Below are positions 44,881 to 59,357 of a DNA stretch of 64,000 nucleotides, piece by piece. Origin of the DNA: Hyaloscypha bicolor E (Eukaryota; Ascomycota; Leotiomycetes; Helotiales; Hyaloscyphaceae); assembly GCF_002865645.1 (NCBI RefSeq), contig NW_020194512.1, forward strand, positions 3,079,183-3,143,182. The letters are read 5' to 3'. The notes under the pieces were generated by a model, which saw only the letters and a program-made list of their open reading frames with translations, searched no databases and was not told where the DNA came from. The translations under genes were made by a program, and so were the position numbers. Position 1 is the stretch's first letter; each line of letters begins with the position of its first letter.

Positions 44881-47800
44881 TCAGGGTACCCAATACTCGC
44901 TTCGCCCACCAGGGTCATAAACAACCAACTGATCGTCTTCGGACGTCTCCTGAGTCTGTTTTGCGTTTGCGGTTCCAGAAACTTCTGGGCGTAATTGTTC
45001 GTGCTCGCCCAGATTCTCGAGTTTCTGGGAAAGCTTGTTGCTGTGGACTTCTTCCTTAGATGTCTCGATCCTTCCCCCTTTCTTCTTCCTTTCCGTCCCC
45101 GACCCCCAATCGGGATCTAGAGCAACAGAGTCTTGCACGGGTGCCTCTTCCTCGCGTTGCTCAATGCTCTCCTTTGTCTTTTTCTTTTCCTTCTTCGATT
45201 TCTTGGATGATGTTCCCCAAGCCATCCAATCATCGTCCACAGCACGATCATCAGCGTCTTCTTTCCCCTTTCCTTTCGCTTCGTAGCTTTGGGGGATGGT
45301 GGAGAGTCCTCTGTCAAGACTATCCAGGGTCTCTTCAGTAATCCAAGCTGCATTGACACCTTTCCCCTTGTCTATCTTTAGTTTCATTTTTGACTCGTGA
45401 CTAGACTGTCCTTGTGAAACACCGTCTGCGTTGGTGCGGGCGTGATTCCGGGTCATTTGGCGTTGTTGTTCTTTCGAATCCATTGGATCAATGGCAAATA
45501 TTTTTTCTCCGAAAGGAGGCACTCCTCTTGGCTGCTCTTGGCCTCTTGTGGTCATAGAATATTGCAAGATATCTTCTGCTAGCATCTTGCTTGTGGGCAC
45601 TGACAGTGCTGCATTTGTGATAACGTCTGAAACTTTGCCTTCCAAGGCGTGATGTTCTTGCTTTCTGCTGTCATCTTCAATGGTGCCTCCACTGCCTGTT
45701 GCCGGTCGTTCTCTGTTGCTCACACTAGGTAAGCTCTTCTCCACACTGGAGTTGGTTTTTGTTGGTCCAGAGCTTTCTGCTTCCAGCCCTGCATGCGATT
45801 GCTGGAACGCATCAAGTGTTGAGGCTAGCGAAGATAAAAGCAAATAGTCGCGATCACCCTGGCGTGGCGATATGGTGCTAGTCTTGCCGGAAGTATTGCG
45901 GGTATATGATTTATGGCGAGAAATATTACCAGGTTCAATGTCGTGAACAACTTCATGTGATGACCACTTGTCTCTCTGGACGGCAGTATACTTGAAATCC
46001 GAGTCGCGAGGTTGTTTACGTCTGGGAAAAAGCACTGGGAACGTGCCCCTTTTCTGACTCACCACGAGAATACGAGCTGAAAGCGTGGGAACTGCCGAAT
46101 TTAAACCTTGACAAAGGATGCAATACTACACTCCTGGTTTCTGCTGTTTGAGGGATTGGACAAACAATCACGTCTTCTTGATACGATTCTGTTCTCGCCG
46201 GTTTGTCCGCGTAAGATAATGATGACCTGTTATCAAACGTTGTGGCACGCCGTAGATTTTTAGGCAGGAAAGTTCTTGCAGTAGACTTAAGAGGAGGCGA
46301 TCTAGATCCACTTTTGGATTTCTGGAATGTTTGATCGGGAAGATCGAAGGCAACATTGCGTTCGTTGGCGGCTTGGACGTTCCCATGAGCAGATTCAAGT
46401 CGCTCGAGGTCAGAAAGGCTGTGTTGAGCCTGACGAGAAACTGCAGGTGGAGAAGGTGCAGAAGGCGGTGAAGTGCGTGATAGAATTACCTCAATAGCAG
46501 CATCTCCGACCATTGTCGGTGCTGAAGGGTTCAAGATAGGATGATTCTGTAGATTTTCGATGCTTCGGAAGGCTGGAAGAGAAGCCGCTGAAGCGGGTTC
46601 TGGCAATGGGGAGGAGGACGGTACATTTGGAACAGGCGTATGGATTTTGGTAGATGCTGTCTCATTCCAATCGTGCCCAAGGTTTTCCGGCATATCTTCT
46701 CCAGCAACGGAATCAGAAACTTCTGGCATTACTTCGTGGATTAGCATATTTGCTCGTGTCTTGCGCCCATACGCTCTTAGTACTGATGACTCTTTCCATG
46801 TACCGCTTATAGGCTTCTGTAGATGGCTTTCGATATCCTTAAGTTGCACTGGTGTACGATGAACTTCCGCTTGCTTACTCTGTCGTCGGGAGAAGAATCT
46901 GTCCGTAGCGATGGCCACCGCCACGGTAAGGGCAAGCAAGGGGAGCGCAAAAACAGGATACCATTGCACACCAGCGGTGAAAGTTGTCATCCCAAATATT
47001 GACTGCGAGACATGGCCGATTTAGCGGAGTGGTACAAGGAAATGTGACAATGAGTAGTAGATAGGATCTCGTACCGCAGCAAAACTTAGTGGCAAGAACA
47101 CTAGTGCCAAAACATTCAGTCTGGCAACAGCCTGGCCTTGGCTCACAGTTTCTAAACTAAGGCCCTTTCAACTGTCAGTTAGGTTTCGGCATTGTGATGA
47201 ATATCTTACAAGATTAATGAGGTTAGATTGCTGGGCCAAGAGACTTGATGCTGTCATGTCATAATAGCTCAGCAGATGTTGGATATGGCTGACTCGGGCC
47301 AGAAGTTTTAGTCTCACTCTAGGCGTAAATAGTTGAGTCGGTCCTAACTGTAGCGCAAATCGTGCCAATGATGCCTCGTGTATTCTTAAATGCTCATGTA
47401 GGCCCATAATAGTATCGGTGTGTTCATGTAACTCGCGAGTTTGTTGCAAAATCGGCGCTGAAGATGAAGGGTAAAACCTTTCCTGTAATGGTCGTGAGTA
47501 TTTCCAAAGTATAGCATTTGAGAAAACTCTTACTATGACTTTCGCTTTTAGATTCCTTTTCACAACCGCCCAGACTTTCTCCCACTTTGTGAATAAGAAA
47601 TATGTGTCGAGATATATCCAATCCAAGTCGCCCGCTAATCTGTCCCACCTTTCATGTTGAGGGTCCGAGTCAAAGTAATATCGTTTTAATCTGTCGGCAA
47701 TAGGAGCGTTGGGTCCACTGACGAGGACAATCAATGGCTGTAGTCGGCGGGATCGAGGCATATAAGCATGGCTCAAATAGTCAGTCGGCCTCCCGTCCTC

Positions 47801-49520
47801 AGGATTGGAACAAGCGAATTTTGTTGCCCATGTGACTAGAAAAGCGGATTAGAAATAACCATCCCTAATAATGATTAGGAAGACAGATAATGGAACTTAC
47901 ACACTGAGCGACAACAAGCCTTCCTATCACCTAACTGTATGATTTCTCCATAGCCTTGGGGTTTAGGGCTGTATGAGTCGACACTGATATGCTCGGTTAT
48001 GCAAGTAAGTTCTAACCGCTGATATATTAGATTTATCCTATGATACATAGTAGAAAGAAACCTGCCTTGATTTTCATTGATCAAAGGAAGCATACTAGCA
48101 TTCTCTCGCTCAATGAAAGACCTCAATGATCTTGCTGGGAAATCTGGAAAAGCCATCTGCAGATGTTGGAGGTACCAGGGGCGCCAATAATCGATGACAC
48201 TGTGTTACTCGTGAGTGGGCGCCATTGTTACTGAAGAGTAATACTCACATCATCAAAGGTCCATGAATTTTGTCAAACATGTCATCATACATCCGAGGAG
48301 CAGAAGAACGGAGTGAAGAAGTTCCATTTAGGGGATAGTTTCGCGTAGAGAACTGGAGTCTCCTGCCTGTCGACATCAGAGCAACAGTGCAGGTAAAGGC
48401 AGAGCCAAAATTTTCAGCATCCTGGGTATTGTTTAGTCTGATGTTTTCAGGTACACTCATGGGTGGTGTCATTGGCCCTTGAGTGCTAATTGATGACGCG
48501 CGACAGGCATTCGGTGCTAGGCCCGGTGCTATTATTCGTTCATCTTCACCCGTGCAAGGTTATGTACGGCCCACTCCTGGTCGAGAAACAGATTCGGATG
48601 GTTCGATATCGCCAGACGACATAGTAGAGTAGAAAATGGCTTCCCAGTTCTCGGGGCTCTCCGAGAAGATCTCATCCGAGTCAAGACTCCTGGCGGGGAA
48701 AATCATTCTAGTATCGTCCGAATCATAAGAACCATGGGTGATGATAGTGGTGGTTCCGCCTCTTTGTCTTGGTTGCTCTGGAGTAGACGACGATTCATTC
48801 TGAGGTTGATTTTCCTTTGGGGGGCCAACCGAAGGGGGTGGCCGGTCTTCATCTACTATGAGGCCACGTGGTTTTTTGAACATCATAGACAACACTACCA
48901 GCAGCCACAAATCTTATCGGGTAGTTGTACATAACTTTCTCCCTTGGGGGCGTTGGAGAAACTGGTCTTGGAGGTTGCTGTGGAAATGGTGCTGTTGGGA
49001 CCTGCGCCGCCGATTCCTTAGGTGTTGATGATGGTACCAGAATTGGCGCCCCTCCCCTTGGCCTGGAATACCAAGAGGACGGCGAGTCAACTCTTTCAAA
49101 TGCCTGCGCTTGGAGAGGTTGTGGTGGGCGATATTTTGCAATACTGACAGAGGGCGTATCAGAACTAAGAAAAGACAAGCGTTGAGAGCCGTCACTGAGC
49201 CTGCTGCGACCACCGAAATCCACCTCTCCATTTACGGGAGGCTGGGGAGTTCTAGACTGGATGCCCTTCTTTCGCACAATATTTATTTAGGCATTGTTTT
49301 GGCACTCAATCTTTGCACCTGCGACCGTAACTATTGCGCTTCCCAAGACTTTGAAAGTAATATTGTCCTCGTTCCTCGGGTCTTCCTCTGGGTCATCCTG
49401 GATATCAATATTCGTGCCATGTGCCTCTTCCAGAGATATTTCCTGGTCCCTTTCAAAAGACGAACGTCTATTACTCGAAGTAGAAGGCTCGCTACCAGTG
49501 GTTATTGTTGTCGAGGGCAT
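44881..49520 (-). CDS. Large CorA-like two-helix membrane protein with disordered ends
   Basis: Multi-exon minus-strand gene. From the N-terminus: a disordered Pro/Ser-rich region (about 49520-48480), then a globular part with HGPLMM-VIDYWRPWYLQHLQMAFPDFP and LDWIYLDTYFLFTKWEKV, then a long helical part (LHEHTDTIMGLHEHLRIHEASLARFAL and LLARVSHIQHLLSYYDM). Two membrane helices flank a SIFGMTTF loop (ARLNVLALVFLPLSFAA, then YPVFALPLLALTVAVAIA), as in CorA channels where the loop is GMN; here it is GMT. A long polar C-terminal tail ends at 44881. Clear introns include 47485-47534 and the one before SIFGMT. In-frame TAA codons near 49287 and 48560 need short introns of 39-51 nt or mean the real start is at 48472. 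The joins near 47160 and 46050-46110 are unresolved. Possibly a modified Mg2+ channel-like sensor; unproven. Confidence 0.6.
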
Positions 49521-50104
49521 AGCTTAACGTATGTGGAAGCAGTACCTGCCAGGAGGCTGCCGGTCTAACCGGATGTCTCTCAGTCCGCTCTTGGGATTCA
49601 GCCGCCTTGTGGAGTTGAGGGAATTGCTATGGCCAAATGTGTATCTTTTACTCTTGCTGATGTGGCATAACAATGCTTTGAGATAGAGATTGACGCGTTT
49701 GGGATTGGGAACAGGTAATCGTTTGGAATTACACGACGTGGGAAACAGCCTTGCTGTCTGCCACAGCGTAAACGCTTGCCTCAATGGGCACTCGGTCTAG
49801 CCCATGGTTCACATGTCATGCACGCAACCATGTGTCTGGATGAACGGTGAACTAGCAGAAGGGTGGGTGAGACGCCGAGTACAATTGGGGTGGTGACTAA
49901 TTGCAGAATAACAATGCGGCGAAGACCATCCACTACGAAGAGCAAATGCACCAATGAAAGCAGCACGATTCTTGCGTCAGAGATTCTAGTGTTTGACTAC
50001 AGATTTATGTTTAGATTAGGCAACATTTATACCGTACCCTGGCTGCGCTACGTTTTATTTTGGGGGGGAGAGGTTCAATTTTAGCGAGAACCGCTTGCTT
50101 GTTC
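49521..50104. other. Intergenic, border of the AT-rich block
   Basis: Normal composition until about 50100, then an abrupt fall in GC. No gene supported; it is the 5' side of the CorA-like gene. Confidence 0.5.
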
Positions 50105-52330
50105 GTTATTAATCTACTATAAAGCTTGAAATTAGTCGAAACTAATAATTAAGTATCTAGAAGCTCTGGTATTAATTATAACTTCGTATAAGCGACAGGT
50201 ATTATATTTAAAGATATCTTTAATTATAAAAATTTGAGCGTCTTTTATTACTGGTTTTATTAATAGATTATTAAGCTTTAAGGCATGGTTTTTACTTATT
50301 AGTTAGTATATAAGGGAAAAGAAATTAAGGTTATTTACTAGAGTATTAGCTATAATTACTAGTATAATAAAAGTAGCTAAAAGGCTCTTAATTAAAGTAA
50401 AGTAGAAATCTAAGTATTAATTCTCTACTTTATTTATAGCTATTAAAAGAGCTTCAAGAGTATTACCCAAATAATTCTCTTTATTATTATTCTTATTACT
50501 CTTGTAATATTCTTCTTTTTTAACTTTAGCTACAAGTTATAAATAGCCATTATTAAATTCCTTATTAAAATAACGAGAATTCGAAGCCTTAAATTAATAA
50601 AGGTTTCTGGTTCTAAATCGAGCCTTCTTAGTCTTTTATTTCTCTAGTATATATTTCTAAAAGAAGTATTCGGGTTTTTTATATATAAAATATAACTTAT
50701 TTAAATAATTATTATAATTATAAGGCTTATAGCTATTTAGGTAGCTATTTCGAATACTATAATTATAACTGGAATTATATTAATAATTTTCGAATAAATA
50801 GTTACTTAACTATTTTCTTAAATAATATTATTAATTAATAAAAAAGGGTTTAATATTAATTTATTACTTTTTCTTATAGTAGTAATAAATAATTAGAGCT
50901 TATTAATAAGCTAACCAAGATTCGAAAAAGAATTCGAGACTATATATTAATATACTAGTATATCTTAATAAAAAATAATAATTTTATTATATAAAAATTC
51001 GATATTTTATAAAATAAATATAAGGTTATATTATAATTAATATAGGTTATTAATTAGTAACTAGATAAGCTTAAATATTGTCTTTTTAGAATATTTAGTT
51101 ATTATAATTACTAAGATAATAATGTTTTATTTATTTAAATTTCGATATTAGAAATCGGGGCTTTTAAAAAAGCTATAAATATTTATATAGGCTTCTTTAT
51201 ATATTAAAAAAGCTAGTTATTATAAAAGTAGTCTTATACTAGTTTCTTTAATATAATAAAAAAAGCTCTTATTAGTACCTTTATAAAAGCTTTATATATT
51301 AGTAAATATTAAGGAAAATAATACGTTTATAATTAAAATTATTATTAGTTCTATTATACTTTTATATTTTAATATATATCTTTATTATTTCTCTAATTAG
51401 TTTTTTTTAGCTAAGCTTAACTAAGGGCTATTTAAAGGTAATAAAGGTAATAGGAAGTTATTAGTTCTAGTTTTTTATAATATAATACTAATAAAAGCAT
51501 TTATAAATAATAAAGAAATATAAGTAATAATTAGTTTAATATATTAATTTCTTATAATATTATTTTTAAGAAATATATATAATAAAATAATAAGGCTTGT
51601 CTTAAGAACTTATTTAATAGTAATAATATTAGTTAAAATTCAGATATATAATTCTTATTTCTAAATAATATTAGCTAAGAATTATATAATAATAAAGCTC
51701 TTACTATTATATTTAATATAAATATTATTATATTATAAAATAACTTATAATTAATATAAATTGCATTAATTTAATTAATTAAGTATTATAAGATTAAAAT
51801 TACTAAAATTATTTTTAAATAAGTTTTAGAGATTATTATTAATTAACTTCTTTACCTTATATTAGAATAATCTAATATTAAGATAATCTAGAACTTTATT
51901 ATTATTATAAATAGCTAAATTAATATTACTATTTTATTTCTTTATTTATATATATTTATTTTACGAATATATTATACTAAACTTTTAGGACCGAGCCTTT
52001 TCTAATATATATATAGAATTCGAAGTAAAAGGAGTTTAAAGGTGAGATAGTTTATAAAAGATAAAAGGATTTATAGAAATAATTCGGGATAAAGGTATTA
52101 AAATCCGAAGTAAATATTTTATTTATAATAAGAAATTTAGGAAGTAAAATATTATAATTCCGGAAAGATTTAAGGGTTCTAAAGTTCGAGGAATTTGATT
52201 TAAAAGTAAAACTGAAATTGAAATTAAAATTAAAGTACCTTAAAGATATTTTATAAATTCGGGTATTATATAAGTAAATAATTACCCCAAAAAAAGTAGT
52301 TTTAAGGCTAAAAGAAATTAATTTTAAAGA

Positions 52331-52603
<273 letters not shown>

Positions 52604-52979
52604 AGTCTTTTTTCTTTAGGCTACTAATACTTTTTTATAAAGTTAAGAAGTAATTTCTCACTTTAAAATAAACTAGATTAATTTTACTATAAGCTATTAA
52701 AAACCTTTTTAATATAAATAATTTTATTATTTAATTTATAAATATAAACTAATTAATATTAATTTATAAATAATACTAGATATTATTATATAATATATAT
52801 AAAATACTTAGTATATAAGTTAATAAAGTAATTAATATTTAGAAATAAAAAGTACATTATTATAATATTATAATATTAATATACTTTTTTTAAAATCTAC
52901 TAAGCCTAATAGAAACTAGTTTATTAGTTAAATTATATACAAAATACGAGGTTATATAATTATATTTTATTTCTTATAT

Positions 52980-52984
52980 CTTAT
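52980..52984. repeat. Target-site duplication of copia-1, left (CTTAT)
   Basis: Identical to 59291-59295. Confidence 0.8.
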
Positions 52985-53283
52985 TATTAATATAGCTATT
53001 TCTTTGGGAGTTACGTATATAGTCACGGGATACGGGATACGGGATATGGGTAATAGGACATAAGTAATGGGATATAGGATATAGGATATAGTCATATAAC
53101 CTCGCGTCTTATTAGTAACTCGACTAGTAGACTAGATCCCTTTAGGCTTAGTAGATTTAGGGATTGTATATTAATACTATAATATTATAATTCTTACTTC
53201 TAAATAATAATAACTTTACTAACTAATATAACTAGTATTTCCATACCTATATAATAGTATTATATATTACTAGTAAACCAATA
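52985..53283 (+). repeat. copia-1 5' LTR (strongly decayed)
   Basis: 299 bp. Compared with the 3' LTR it has many C-to-T and G-to-A changes (for example GGGATACGGGATATGGGTAA against GGGACACGGGACATGGGCAA). Confidence 0.88.
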
Positions 53284-53699
53284 CTAATTAGTTTATATAT
53301 ATAAATTAAAAAAGATTTTAGATTAGTCCTAAAAGTATTTAGTAGCCTAAGACAAATCTAGTCTATTCTATATTAAAGAAAAAAACTACTTATTAACTTT
53401 ACGAAAGTATTTAGTAGCCTATAAAGAAGATATCTAGCTCTTACTAATTAATAAATAGTTAGTTATTTAACTATCTATCTATTTAATTTCTACTATTCTT
53501 TAAAACTAACTTCTTTTAGCCCTAAGATTACTTTCTTGGAAACTATCTTTTCTACTTATATAATACCCGTATTTATAAGACTTTCTCTCCGGAATATATA
53601 CCCTATATATATCCTTAAAGCTATTTAATTACTACTTTAATTTTATTATTAAGTCGAGTTCTTTAAGCTTTAGACTTTCCCGGAATTATAATATTTTAC

Positions 53700-56600
53700 T
53701 TCCTAAATTTCTTATTACAGACGAAATATTTAAGGGCAAAATATTTACTTTAATACTTATAATATCTCTAGATATCTGGGATATCTGGAATCTAAACTAG
53801 GTATCTGGATATCTTTACTACTAAACCCTTTCTATAAACCTATTATAAACTACCTTATCTTTAAATTCCTCCTGCCATAAACCATATATATATACTAGAG
53901 AGAACCTGAACTCGGTTTAGTATAGATACTAATAAGGGAAAGGAACTAATTAAGAAATGAGAGGATAGTATTAATCTAGTAACTATAATAAAGGCTGAAC
54001 TTCAGGAATATATAACTACTAAGATATATTAGTATATCTTATATAGGAAGAATAATAATAATCTATAAGATCTATTTTAGGATAACTTTAAAAACTTTAA
54101 TACTATAGTATATAATCTAATTAATTATATACTTATATAAAATCTTTAAGCCTAACTTTAGTATAGTAGTATCTATATTAAATAGAACTATAGAAACCTT
54201 ACTATTACGTAATTCTTTATTAATCTTGCCTAAGAAAAGATAAAGAATATATGAAATAAAGCTAATATTATTAATAATAATCTAATTAGAATAAATCTTT
54301 TTTAGGGACTTATTATATTAGTTTATCTTATTCTAAATAGAACTAGATATAAAAGAACTAGATAATCTTAGTTAAGAAATCAAGCTATCTATTTACCTTC
54401 TCTAAATTAAGGCTATTTACTGCTTTTACTTTTATTACTACTAGTATTACTACTAAACCCGAACTACTATTAATTAGTATCTACTATTTCTGCTAGGAAG
54501 CTTATTAGGGAAGTAATAAAGATATACTTTAAAGTATAGAAGTATAATAAAACTAATAGTAGTTTCAATTATAAACTTATTATTTTTCTCGATATTTACT
54601 AATATATAGAGCTTCCAGAAGAAGTACTAGCAAGAGCTTTTCCTATTATATTAAAGGAACTAATATAAGACTACTTCTATAATAACTAGCTCTCGAGCCA
54701 TATATATAAAGAGGCTTATATAAATATTCGTAGCTTTTTTAAAGGCCCCGGTTTCTATTATCGAAATTTAGATAAATAGAATACTATTACCTTAGTAATT
54801 ATAATAGTAAAGAACTCTAAAAAGACAATATTTGAGCTTATCTAAATACTAATTAATAACCTATATAAATTATAGTATAGCCTTATTCTTGTTTTATAAA
54901 GTACTAAATTCCTATATAATAAGATTATTATCTCTTATTAAGGCTTACTAGTATACTAATATATAGTCTCGGACTCTCTTAATAATCTCGGCTAGCTTAT
55001 TAATAAGCTCTAATTATCTATTACTACTTATAAGAAGAAGTAATAAATTATTACTAAAACCTACTTTACTAATTAATAATACTATTTTTAAAACTCTCTA
55101 AATTACTATCTGTCCAGAAATTATTAATATGGACTTAGCCGTAATTTCGGAACCCGTAATAACTACTTCAAGCCCCGGAATTATAATAAATATATTTTAA
55201 AGTCGTATTTTATATATAAGAGACCCGAATATTACTTATAGAAATATATATTAGAGAAATAAGAGGCCGAGAAGGCTTAATTTAAGAGTAGAAATATTTA
55301 CTAATTTAGATCCCGAAATACCCGTAACTTTAATAAATGCTTTAGTAATACTTATATATAATATATTACTGAATTTAAAAGAGAAGAGAATAATAAAAGT
55401 AATAAGGACGAACTAGTAAATAATACTTTTAAAGCCTTACTAGCAGAAACGAATAAAGAAAAGAAATATTACTTTAATTCCTATTTTATTTTTATTAAGA
55501 GCTTCCTAGCTACTTTTATAGCCCCTGCTCCTATTATTCCCATAACTAATACCCTTATAAATAATCTTATTTCTCTTTTTCTTATATACTAGATAATAGG
55601 CAAAAACCATACCTTAGAACCTATTAAATAGATAGAAGATACCCAGATATTTATAATTAATAATATATTAAGATATAATACTTATTACTTTTATAGAATT
55701 ATAATTAATACTAGAGCCTCCAGATTCTTAACTACTAGTTCTAACTAATTCCAAGCTTTATAGCAGACTAATAGTAGTATTAAACTTAATAAAACTACTA
55801 AAGATTAAATTAATATCTAGTTTAGTATTAGATCTATATCTTTTATTAGATCTATAATAATAAGAATACTAATTAGGCAAGTATAATTTCATATTATACT
55901 TATAAAGACTCTATTCTTATTTAGCTTAGCTAATATAGATAAGCTAGGAGTTTATTTTAATAATCTTACTAATTATCTTATTATTTCTAATAAATACTTT
56001 ATACTTATAATATAATGTTTTAGATACTTTTTCTTACTTTGAAATATTACTCTATAAAGCTTTATTTCCGAATCCTTTACTTATAACCCCTGCTTTTTTA
56101 TAGAGATCGAATTATAATATCTATATTATTATTTTAGTTATCTATTTATTAGTAAGCTTTGAAATATACTAGAATAAGTAGGCCATAATATTAATATAGA
56201 AGCCCTTAAGTATTTTATAAAATATTGCAAATAATACCAGAAATTCGGATAATTACTGGGATAATTTAAGTTTAATCTGAGAGATAATATTAGCTTTAAC
56301 TACTCTATTATTATTAATATTTTCTATATTTCCGGTAAGCCTATACTCTATATTATTAATAAAGGTACTAGATATTAAGCCGGCTAATGGCTTTAAAATA
56401 TTAGTATATTATATACTTGGAATACCCTAAAGTAGTATTAAATTAATACCTATTTAGGCTCTCCTAATTAGATTATAGTAGATGCCAGAAAGCAGTTTAC
56501 TAGTAAGAAGTTTGCTTAGCTTATAAATACTATAGGAACCAAGGTTAAAATCATTTCTATAAAAGCTTATAGTTCCGTTAGAATTATAGAATACTACTAT

Positions 56601-58740
56601 GGCCTGATTTAATATACTTATCTTATTATTATGGCCGAAATTAATAGAATTAATAAGAATACCATACTTCAAATAGCTTTTAAAGCTATTAATAATTCCG
56701 CTAGACCCGACGGTATTATCCTAACTCTTTTGGTTTATAGTACTTTACCCCGAATAACCGAATATAATACCTTATTACTAATTATATTATAGTAATTAGT
56801 AGTACTTAAGAAGGCAATAGTAGAAATTCAGAAGTTTTGAGCTAGATACCAGATTACGAATGTCCTAAATACCCGAAATAGTCCTAGTATTACTAATATC
56901 TATAAACTTCCCTTGAATTCGGATATTCTTATATAGTATAAAGGGAATACCGGTTAACCTAGTAATTGGAATAGGCTATATAAGCTAGTAGCCATTAACG
57001 GGGAGAACTGTATACTAGCTCTATTATACGGTAATACTACTTTTCGCTTAACCTCCGTAAAGCCCTTTTATATAGGGGATATTAAGGTTATTATTAATAG
57101 TCCCGAACCTGAACCTGTTCCCGAACTTTATAGTAAGGCCAAAGGTAATACAGATATAATTCCTCCTGCCATTCCTGCTATTTTACTAAAGTATAGTAGA
57201 GGATACCCTTATAAGAACTCGGATTTTATGGTATTCCTATAAGATAATAACCTATATAAGAACTCTTATTAAGTTGAAGTTACTAGCTTCCTGGAAAAGG
57301 GTATATTTGAGGTTATTCCCAGATCTCAGGTACTAAAGAAAGTATATATTTTCAACTTCCGGTTTATTAATAAGATTAAAAATAAGGGTATAGAGAGAGA
57401 GTTTAAGAAGTCAAGACTAGTTATTTAGGCTTATAATAACGGTAAGAAACATATAATATTAATATAATTACCTATTATTTAATATATTAGCTAGAGAATT
57501 ATCCTTAGTATTACTACTATAATAATAGATATTATAGAGCTATATTTATATAATATCTCGCAAGCTTATATCTAATTAATAATCTTACTTAACTATAATT
57601 TTTATATTAACTCACCTTATAAGCTTACTAGAGAGCTAAATCTGAATAATAATTCGGTTCTAAAGGTTATAAAACCACTATATAATATACCGGAAGCTAG
57701 GAACTACTAGTTTAAGACTTACTATTTCTACTATATTAATAAGCTTTCTATGAAATAGTTAACTTATAACCCTTGCTTCCTTTATAGTAAGTAACCCTTC
57801 GGAATTATTGGCCTTTAAACTAATAATACCCTGTTTATTAGAACTAATAATTTTATAAAGATAAAGTAACTAAAGCTCCAAGAGGCTAAGTTCTTGGCTA
57901 AGAAGCATAAATGCCTTACTATTAACTATAATCTCAAGTTTAATAGAGATATTATCTATATGGATATTACTAGAATTACCCTTATATAGGAATACTAGTA
58001 TAAAAACCTCTGAACTATTTCTATAATAAATATTACTACTATAAATAGTAAGGGTACTATTTATTAAGATCTCTCTATTAAGGACTAATATATTACCTAA
58101 TATACTAGAGAAGTATATATTATATTAGTCTATTAACTAGAAGCTTTATATAACCTATTAATTACTGCTTAAGCTATTAAACCCTCGGAAACTAATATAA
58201 AGGCACTTAATAAGCGCATTTAATAGTAAATTGAGAATGTTGCCAGAGGACTGAGATTCGTAAAGCTAGTAAAAGAGTTCTTATATTTAATTATTTTTAC
58301 GGATACTTTATTTGCAAATAATAGAGATCTCTTCTCCCAAATCGGATATATTCTAGTTCTAGTAGACGGAACTAGATATACTAATATTATCTACTAGTTC
58401 TTTACTAAATACAAGAGAGTTACTAGAAGTATTCTAGCTTCGGAACTCTATAGTATGGCTTATGGCTTTAATATAGGCGCTTTAGTTAAATCTATAATTA
58501 ATAAAGTACTAGAAATGAAACTATTACTAGTAGTCTATATAAATTCGAAGTTATTATATAAATGCCTTATTAAATTAGGAACTACTCGAGAAAAGCGTCT
58601 AATAATTAATATAATATACCTTTACCAGGCATATAAATAATGAGAGATTATAGAAGTTAAATAGATTAAGGGAGAATTAAATCCTGCCGATTCCATAATA
58701 AAATCGAAGCTAATAAACGCCCTTAAATACCTAATTAATA
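53700..58740 (+). pseudogene. copia-1 gag-pol remnant
   Basis: Decayed polyprotein region of the Copia element. Stop codons are frequent in every frame, with only short open pieces such as the RNase H segment at 58455-58640. Protein-like words are still readable in one frame over long stretches, so decay is mainly by substitution. No functional enzyme is encoded. Confidence 0.7.
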
Positions 58741-58991
58741 CGAATACTATATAATTAGATATAGAGGAATAGGTCGAGTACGGATAGGGCAAGAAATAGA
58801 TATATGGGATAGGAGGATATTATAGGAAAGGAAGTTACGTATAAAAGGCCGTAGCCTTTGGCATATAACCAAAACCTCGGAAGCAATATAAATATACAGA
58901 GCGTTTGGGAAATCTGGCACTAGGCCGGATTAGGGAATTTGCATACAATCGGAGAGAGATACTGTTTTTCGCGTTTTTAGAGAGTTTCTAG

Positions 58992-59290
58992 TATTAGTAT
59001 AGCTATTCCTTTGGGAGTCACGTGCGTAGTTACGGGACACGGGACACGGGACATGGGCAATGGGACATGGGCAATGGGACATGGGATACGGGACATGGTC
59101 ATGTGACCTCGCGTCCCATTGGTGACTCGACCAGTAGACTAGACCCCTTTAGGCTTAGCAGATTTAGGAATCGCATATTAATACCACGATACTATGATCC
59201 CTACTTCTGAATAATAATAACTTCACCAACCAATGCAACCAGCATTTCCACGCCTACGTGACGGTGCCATGCGTTACTGGTAAACCGACA
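58992..59290 (+). repeat. copia-1 3' LTR (much less decayed)
   Basis: 299 bp, ending AAACCGACA; keeps the GC pairs lost in the 5' LTR. A short ORF (59022-59210) inside it is incidental. Confidence 0.88.
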
Positions 59291-59295
59291 CTTAT
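59291..59295. repeat. Target-site duplication of copia-1, right (CTTAT)
   Basis: Identical to 52980-52984. Confidence 0.8.
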
Positions 59296-59357
59296 TATTT
59301 ATATCTCGTTTCTTATATTTTATTATCTTCGAGTTTTATAATTATATATATAACTTT

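Larger units (their letters stand above)
52985..59290 (+). mobile_element. Full-length Ty1/copia-type LTR retrotransposon (copia-1), RIP-decayed
   Basis: 6306 bp between 5-bp CTTAT duplications, with LTRs of exactly equal length (299 bp) at 52985-53283 and 58992-59290. The internal part, though crowded with stop codons, still carries Copia text in the order gag (about 54000-55350), protease (ATAATTAATACTAGAGCC near 55705, where the active Asp has become Asn), integrase, reverse transcriptase (about 57240-57750, including FNFRFINKIKNKGIE) and RNase H (about 58240-58680, including RSILASELYSMAYGFNIGALVK). The protease-integrase-RT order defines Copia. It is not functional. Confidence 0.88.

Noticed and set aside
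59022..59210. 62-codon ORF rich in GTWDTG-like repeats
   Set aside because: It lies wholly inside the 3' LTR of copia-1 and comes from its short internal GGGACATGGGC-type repeats.
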